Program-made: the position numbers and the translations under genes
Assembly: GCA_918026815.1 (NCBI GenBank)
Contig: CAKJVC010000036.1
Coordinates: 1 to 14,526, forward strand
Length of the DNA stretch: 14,526 bases
Direction of reading: 5' to 3'
Origin: Chalara sp. BL73
Lineage: Eukaryota; Ascomycota; Leotiomycetes; Helotiales
Notes under the pieces: model-generated
The model's database searches: none
Seen by the model: the letters and a program-made list of their open reading frames with translations, nothing else
What the model was told of the DNA's origin: nothing
Part shown: positions 8,843 through 14,526 of the stretch, piece by piece
Numbering within the stretch: the first letter of the stretch is position 1
How the letters are laid out: each line of letters begins with the position of its first letter

Positions 8843-10821
8843 ATGGCACCCTCCGCACTCCCAGAACAAGAATCTTCGTCTTCTGTTGAGAATCGTCTCA
8901 AGATTCTCATCCCGGAGAAGGTTTCCCAAGATGGTCTTGCTCTGCTGTCGTCCAAATACGAAATTCACCAACCGAAGAACCTCGCCCCCTCCGCGCTTCT
9001 TTCCGTCATAGGGAATACCATGCATTGATCGTCCGTTCCGCAACAAAAGTCACGGCAGAGCTACTTGCCGCAGCAACGAATTTAAAAGTGGTGGCTAGAG
9101 CAGGCGTTGGGGTAGATAATATAGATGTCGAAGCTGCAACGAAATATGGGGTGCTGGTGGTAAACTCTCCGAGCGGGAATATTGTAGCTGCCGCGGAACA
9201 TACAATTGCGTTGTTGATGTCTGTGGCGAGGAATGTTGCTGCGGGTGATAGAGGTGTTAGGGGTGGAGGATGGGCGAAGGAGAGGAGCAGTTTGGTTGGA
9301 GAAGAGGTCGGTGGGAAAGTGCTAGGAATTATTGGGTTGGGAAAGGTTGGGGCGAAGGTTGCTAGGGTGAGTATTCTATTGCCTCCGCTCCAGAGAAAGA
9401 GCACCAGGGAAGAGAATCACGAGAGTTTACTGACAAAATATAGCTAGGAGTCGGGCTAGGCATGAAGGTCATTGCTATGGACCCTTATGCATCTCCAGAC
9501 AGTAAGTTCTTCTCCCTCGAAGTTTCCACAAATAACCCATTCCCAATCACATTCTATATAATATTCTATACACCCTATTTGCAACAGCTAATACGGATTC
9601 GAATTATAGTTGCAGCAAGTCTCAACGTAACCCTAGTCCCAGACCTGAAAACCCTCCTTCCACTCACCGACTTCCTAACCATCCATACTCCACTAATAGC
9701 CAGCACTCTAGATCTCATCAGTACAGCAGAGTTTGCCCTCATGAAGCCCACAGCCAAAGTCCTGAACGTCGCACGGGGCGGTGTTTACAACGAAACCGCT
9801 CTACTTTTGGCCTTGAACGAAGGCACAATCGCCGGTGCTGGACTAGATGTCTTCACTAGCGAGCCGCCACTCCTGATTCCCCAGCCGAAGCACTCTGCCG
9901 CCATCCCAGGGTTGTTGCAACGCCACATCTTGGAGCCAGCACCGTGGAAGCACAGGAGAACGTAATCTTGGATGTTTGTGGTCAGGTAGCCACAGTGCTG
10001 TCAGGCGGATTTGCGAGCAGTGCTATCAATGCTCCACTAATTGCACCAGAGGAATATAGCACTCTATTACCGTTCGTGAGTCTGCTAGAAAAAATGGGAA
10101 GCCTGTACACGCAGTATTTCAAAGGGATGGTGGACGGAGGTTCTCGGTTACGTACGAGGGCGAGCTTGCCTCACTTGGAAATACGAAGCCTCTCTTCGCT
10201 GCTTTGATAAAGGGTCTTATTGGGAATATCAGCGAAGGTGGCCCGAGGGGCGTTAATATCGTGAATGCCGGGGTAGTGGCGAAGGAGAAGGGCATCGTGG
10301 TAAGCGAGGTAAGGAGGGGCGGGGAGAGGGGTGGTGTTTATGCGAGTCTGGTGACGTTGAGGGCCAGTGGTGGTGCAGATGGCAGTAGCGGGAGGGTGAT
10401 TGAGGGGTTTGTGAGTGGAGAGAAGGGATGGATTGCTAGATTAGGGAGATTTAGCGCTGGATTCGTGGCGGAGGAATCTAGTGGTTTTGCATAATTTTGA
10501 TGAGCCCGGAAGATTGGTGGTGTAGGTGGAATCTTGGGAAGGAGAGGTGTTAATGTAAGTTCAAATCCATTACTCGCTGTGTTGCAGCGTATTCCAGCTA
10601 CTCAAAATTATAGAGCTAACTGAGACATATAGATCAGGTTCATGAGTGTAGCTAGTTTAGATAAGGAAGAGAAGGAACAGCTACAGCAGGAAGAAGGCAA
10701 AGAAGAGAAAAGTAACGAAGCACTTATGATTTTAGGCGTCGAGGGCGACGTGAGCAAAGAGGTCGTAGACGAGTTGAGACAAGAGGAAGGAATTTTGGAT
10801 GTTAATGTTGTAAGACTTTAA
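8843..10821 (+). CDS. D-3-phosphoglycerate dehydrogenase with C-terminal ACT domain (four exons; five frameshifts)
   Basis: First step of serine synthesis: 3-phosphoglycerate to 3-phosphohydroxypyruvate with NAD, in the cytosol. Exons are 8843-9366, 9444-9501, 9610-10554 and 10633-10821; introns 9367-9443, 9502-9609 and 10555-10632 all join in phase. About 572 residues when read through. Visible motifs are KILIPEKVSQDGL at the start, RAGVGVDNID, the NAD loop GIIGLGKVGAK, and catalytic Arg in NVARGGVYNE, Glu in DVFTSEPP and His in TPHLGAST. An intervening domain follows, then an ACT domain (HNFDEPG, GGVGGILGRRGVN, RFMSVASLD, ILDVNVVRL) that probably binds serine. Frameshifts lie near 9011-9013, 9867, 10139-10140, 10481-10487 and 10508-10512. 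They are mostly losses of one base in short runs, with full conservation between them. For a gene this conserved, consensus error is more likely than decay. The ATG has good context (CAGAATGG). Confidence 0.95.
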
Positions 10822-11036
10822 CCATAGATATATATCGGCGGCATTCAACATGATGGAACATAAAGGATACCTGTTTGGGATACCTATTAAAGCAAACCAT
10901 TTTCCTTCTAGATATGCCGCACTTGGCTCGGGTAAGCTCTCATTGTTGGACTATACTAGTCGAACGTCGCTTGACCGGAAAGCATGTCGTTGATATGTCT
11001 ATACCACCTCCACAACTCTGTTGATTGAGAAATACC

Positions 11037-11297
11037 ATGATCATCGGTCTAGATTTGTTTGTTTTGTACCTTCATCCAGTATTCTGTAGCGGAGACGTGA
11101 ATTTCTCAGATTTAGGTTGCCTAAAATGCCCAATCCGAAAGCCTGATCTTATCCCTCAAGCTGCCATTCCCCATCTTCGTCGGCCTGACAGGTGTAAGTT
11201 TAGTATAGACTTCCCCTGCCAAACCAAAAACCACCGAGTTATGTGTTTTCTTGGCATGGTTCCAGCACACCTACTCTCCTTTTATCAGAAAGCTTGA
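11037..11297 (+). CDS. Weak candidate: small Cys-rich ORF with a hydrophobic start
   Basis: 86 codons from ATG. The first 19 residues are hydrophobic (GLDLFVLYLHPVFCSG), resembling a signal peptide but with an Asp and no positive charge in the n-region. Six Cys occur in total, including GCLKC; five would remain after cleavage near residue 19. This is the outline of a small secreted fungal protein, but there is no family match, splice evidence or promoter. Chance is at least as likely. Confidence 0.15.
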   Translation: MIIGLDLFVLYLHPVFCSGDVNFSDLGCLKCPIRKPDLIPQAAIPHLRRPDRCKFSIDFPCQTKNHRVMCFLGMVPAHLLSFYQKA

Positions 11298-11317
11298 TAT
11301 CAATGTTTGTGTAGTAC

Positions 11318-11370
11318 TTTCACCCTTTCAGAGCGTTTTATCTCGGCTGGGTGAAAATCAATAGCCGAGA
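11318..11370. other. Two interleaved 8-bp inverted repeats (possible pseudoknot)
   Basis: TTTCACCC (11318-11325) pairs with GGGTGAAA (11349-11356), and TCTCGGCT (11341-11348) pairs with AGCCGAGA (11363-11370). The halves alternate and the inner two abut. As RNA this is an H-type pseudoknot geometry with loops of 15, 0 and 6 nt. Single 8-bp pairs are common by chance; the interleaving is what is notable. It lies in the 3' region between convergent genes. Confidence 0.3.
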
Positions 11371-12098
11371 CAGTTATCTAATCCCTTCGTGGTGCCTTCC
11401 ATAGTCTGCTATTCATCTTTCTCGCCAGGCTAAAAAGGGACGGTTTATTAGTCCTCGACCAGCATCCTTCCTGCCTAGAGGATCGGAATATTCTCCCTAT
11501 CTATGAAGTGGGAGATATTATTGTAGTATCTTGGGTGTCTGGCCCTGAAATTCTTGGATTTTTTATTAACCAAGTAAACTATCGTCTTACATAAATTGGC
11601 AGACCGACGAACTCGAAACCTCCAGTTACTTTTAGGGTACACTTATATCAGTATACCAGCTAAATCATAATAGATATTCTTTCTAGAAATCACTATAAAT
11701 AAAAAATCACAACAAATGAGAATAACGGTAGCCCAATATTCAATCTGACATTCAGTAATACCTTCCACTTCATGCTCTTTAACACGATAGGTTCTCAACA
11801 TACCCACAAGGGATTATTCCGATACCAGCAGCCCCACCCTTGATCGAAACAGTAACCTTATCCCAACATCTACGTCCTCAACATAGTAACAAGGATATAA
11901 TTACGAAGCTCATGCGACTCTATGTAGTAATACTCATATAAGGAATGGTATTACTTATTCTTCTTTCCTAAAATTGGTGACAGTATCGTAAGCAAATTTT
12001 TCGTAGTGGTAAAAAGTAGTCTAGAGAGTTATGGTCTATCAATAGTCTCGATATTAACCATATTCGTATTCCTAACCCATATTGCAGCCCTCTCATGT

Positions 12099-13454
12099 TC
12101 ACTCAAGTTTTTTGATATATTGTTCCCCGCCTTCTACTTCTGATTTGCTAGTTGCTAATTCACCAATGCTTTGGATGAAAGCAGCGTAGCCTTCAGGAAA
12201 GTATTTTCTGAACAACTGTTTCATATTGGCAAAGACACTGTCATAACAGTCATAATCAGGTGTTAGGGAATGCCGAATCTCACAGGATCATGGAATTATG
12301 ACTTACTCCGCACGCTGAGAGCAGCCAGGTTCCAAAATAGAGCAGCCGATGTCGAAGCGAATAGAGTACAGCAAGTTTCTATCATCCCATTCCTCCGCTA
12401 AAGTTTGAATATCAGCATCTACGCTAAATTCAAGATGTCAAACAATTAAAGTACTCACCAGGCTCAGAAGGCGCAAAGTTGCGTTTATAGGCATCAACAT
12501 ATTCCTTGCCACTTAAACGATGAAGAGGTGTTCGCCAGGTTCCCAGCTCAAACTCGTTGTGGCCGTAGAACGCACCGGAATCAAAAATGAAAGGCTCCCC
12601 GGTCTCAAGATCGGTAGCAGTGTTCTCGTCCCAACAGTTGCCATGAACAAGACAGGGTTTGATGCTTCGACCATCGCTCTCAATTGCACCAAGAAGTCTC
12701 GGGATAGTGTTTTTAAGAGTCAAATCACACATCCTTTGGAACTCGGGCCAGGATCCGTTCAGGCCGAGGTCAAGAGCGAACATGTGAGCAAGCTGTTTCT
12801 CGTAGAGCTTTGCCCAGGAGCCCTCCCATATATCACTTAGTTGAGTTGCGCGGCCAAAGCAGGTAGTTGTATGGAATCCAAATTTACCGGTGGGGGAGAT
12901 AGACACATGATGCAACGCTGCCAGACGAGCAGTAAACCTCGGGCTCGGGCGGTTGTTGACCAATAATGCGAAACTCGGAGATCATGTAGTATGCCTCTTT
13001 ATCCCTCTGTTTGCCCCACGCATATGGCTCTGGCGCAATGGCTGGCAGGACGGCGCTTATGGCCTTCATGCTCTCGAACTCGCCCTTGCAAACGATCTCG
13101 CAGTTGGCTCCTGTGGCGATCTGCGAACGTCAGAGGGCCGACGCAGATGCTGCGAGAGCACGAGAAACTTTAGGCTCTACCTTGATGAAGTAGCTCTTCG
13201 TAGCTCCACCTGCTAATTCTGTAACGACCTTTACACATTGATACCATTGAGAGCGCCCATAGGCGTGAGAAGAGACGACATTTGCACCAAGTTCAGAAAG
13301 CTCTGTTTTCAATCAGTAATCTTCTGTTAGCTTAGAAGATTAGATGTTGTCTTACTATCAATAACTGCATCATCTAGTGAGAAGTGTCCATAGATAGAAG
13401 GAGGCTTAATCTTTTGGTTGGGGGAGTGGGCATCGACTCAGTTTTGCTTGCCAT
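12099..13454 (-). CDS. Fructosamine/ketosamine-3-kinase-like protein (five exons; two frameshifts; catalytic Asp replaced)
   Basis: Family members phosphorylate sugar adducts on protein lysines and so reverse early glycation. Exons on the minus strand: 13454-13356, 13302-13181, 13120-12459, 12418-12307 and 12237-12099; introns are 40-69 nt and keep phase, giving about 378 residues. Recognisable segments are KSYFIK plus GEFESM (nucleotide-binding lobe), PEPYAWG, RFTARLAALH, SPTGKFGFHTTTC, a catalytic loop near residue 234, TGEPFIFDSGAFYGHNEFELG and WDDRNLLYSIRF. The loop reads VHGNCWDEN, whereas the family has HGD; the Asp thought to be the catalytic base is Asn here (about residue 236). Frameshifts lie at the A4 run 13412-13415 and near 12935-12943, where a GA pair may be lost. 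The ATG has A at -3 and G at +4. The general phosphotransferase (APH-like) fold is secure; activity is uncertain. Confidence 0.87.
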
Positions 13455-14526
13455 CTTGGAGGATTTGATATCGAGATGCTCAGGATTGTTTGTTTGGTGC
13501 TCAAGCCAGAACGACAATAAAAGTATATTCGGCTTCTTGGTGGAGACAACCTTTTCTTAGAAAGTCGAAAAGAGTCTGAGCTGAATACCCCAGTCGAACC
13601 ATGGCCTCCATTGCCAGAGTGTGAAGCTATCCGCAATTCATAAGCGACATGAGAAACAGTCACGTCTACTTCCTGCTTTATATTTACCACGATTAGGCAT
13701 GTTGAAGCTGCACCGATAGAAAGAAGTCTACCATAATTTTGTTCTTCGCAATACTTGGCTTATAAGCAGCTTTGTTCGACGCTTAGAACCAAGTATTGAT
13801 GATCTGGAGGTAGGAGAGCTCTATAAGCGACATTTCTTGAGAAAATACTGTCTCATCATAGAAGGCCTGCACCTCTTTTGTTCCGATGGTGGTTTGCACA
13901 CAGAATAAGTAGCAAGAATTTCTCCACTGAAGCTTCCGAGATATCCAGTAACTATTGATATGTGAAGAAGACCTTTGAAGGAGGCTCTAGCTTTTGAAGC
14001 TTAGTTCATCTTGGAAACCAGTTCACGTCGAGTACACTGCGAAGGCAGCAGGCGAACTGTATAATCTAGATATTTGATGATGAGAAACGATACTTGGTAG
14101 AGCGACTGGATTTAATCAGAAAGTGGCTGAAACGTGGGTGTCTGCCCTGTGCCAACCAACATTGTGGAAAAGGTGATCACAATATTCTACTTCTATCTCG
14201 CACTTGTCCGTTATGCTAATGAGAGCGGGATATATGAACTAAGAACAGTACTTTCAGAGACACAACACGCACACTCTGCAGGTAAACGCCACACGGCTGT
14301 CTACAGGTTATCCGCTTTATCTCGCCTCCTGACTGTGAAGAAACGAAAGAGTGATAGGAGGCTTTACATGAATATTTCAATTAACCATATAGAATGTCCC
14401 TTGAGCCTTGGTTTATGGAGTATGTCTCGAGGCTAAGTACCATAGGTCCAGGCCTGAAGCTGCTGCCTTAATGTATTATGTATATATATTATGTTAAAGA
14501 GGATGATAGGGGAGCATTGAATACCT
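13455..14526. other. Right end: kinase promoter, then no recognised gene
   Basis: About 1.07 kb. The first few hundred bases should hold the promoter and leader of the kinase-like gene; its leader may include short upstream ORFs, for example one beginning at 13688-13690 on the minus strand. A 10-bp perfect inverted repeat, CAATACTTGG (13749-13758) and CCAAGTATTG (13789-13798), encloses a 30-nt loop. An A+T-rich stretch (TATATATATT) lies near 14479-14492. No coding region could be supported. Confidence 0.5.

Larger units (their letters stand above)
10822..12098. other. Long intergenic stretch, no convincing gene
   Basis: About 1.28 kb between two converging genes. It should hold both 3' UTRs, and much of it is A+T-rich, especially about 11640-11760. 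A plus-strand open frame at 11037-11297 and a pair of interleaved inverted repeats at 11318-11370 are listed separately. No tRNA, transposase remnant or tandem repeat was recognised. Confidence 0.5.

Noticed and set aside
8629..8889. Hydrophobic plus-strand frame before phosphoglycerate dehydrogenase
   Set aside because: It lies in a CT-rich leader, where pyrimidine bias gives Leu/Phe/Ser runs by composition, and it runs out of frame into the conserved start of the enzyme.
9006..9404. 132-codon minus-strand open frame
   Set aside because: Antisense to the conserved NAD-binding exon of phosphoglycerate dehydrogenase; its low-complexity Ala/Pro/Ser/Thr composition mirrors the sense strand.
13406..13690. 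94-codon minus-strand frame upstream of the kinase-like gene
   Set aside because: It overlaps the kinase start in another frame and has no family features. At most it is an upstream ORF in the leader.
14134..14436. 100-codon plus-strand frame at the right end
   Set aside because: It lacks an ATG at its nominal start (GTG), and its translation has no motif or coding-like pattern.
1..14526. tRNA, rRNA, CRISPR array, transposon ends or secondary-metabolite cluster
   Set aside because: No T-loop-like GGTTCGAATCC with matching arms, no regular short repeats, no transposase or reverse transcriptase motifs, and no polyketide or peptide synthase domains were seen on either strand.

Overview
The window is nuclear DNA from a filamentous ascomycete. 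The evidence is short spliceosomal introns (40-108 nt) with GTAAGT/GTATGT-type donors and CTAAC/CTGAC-like branch sites, CT-rich leaders, and protein families that look typically fungal. The class cannot be fixed from sequence alone; the large fungal 2OG-Fe(II) oxygenase-like family would suit Pezizomycotina such as Leotiomycetes. No bacterial operon, CRISPR array, tRNA or rRNA was recognised.

Layout, left to right: the possible tail of an unidentified gene (2-175, +); a small DUF423/TMEM256-like membrane protein (582-1017, -); an intact single-exon HSL-type esterase (1791-2900, -); a six-exon 2OG-Fe(II) oxygenase-like gene of about 957 codons (3303-6430, -); a possible 56-codon basic ORF (6911-7081, -); a truncated second copy of the oxygenase 3' end (7221 to about 7590, -), abutting head to head a 5'-truncated two-domain glyoxalase I gene (about 7592-8371, +); D-3-phosphoglycerate dehydrogenase (8843-10821, +); about 1.3 kb with no clear gene; and a five-exon fructosamine-kinase-like gene (12099-13454, -). 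Nothing clear was found in the last 1.07 kb.

The genes do not form an obvious biosynthetic cluster. They are mostly stand-alone metabolic functions: serine synthesis, methylglyoxal detoxification, deglycation and ester hydrolysis. Glyoxalase I and fructosamine kinase both relate to glycation damage, but with a broken glyoxalase and an atypical kinase this is probably coincidence.

Two points matter most to a user. First, five of the genes share a pattern of small indels, about 13 in all, mostly in or beside short homopolymers. The protein on either side stays well conserved and every intron still splices in phase. This looks more like consensus sequencing error than gene decay, and gene models must be read across these points. 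Second, 7.05-8.37 kb is a rearrangement scar. A segmental duplicate of the oxygenase 3' end and its 3' flank is joined head to head to a glyoxalase gene that has lost its first domain. I did not find a convincing new multi-gene system; the scar, the uncharacterised C-terminal half of the oxygenase and the Asp-to-Asn change in the kinase are the best leads.
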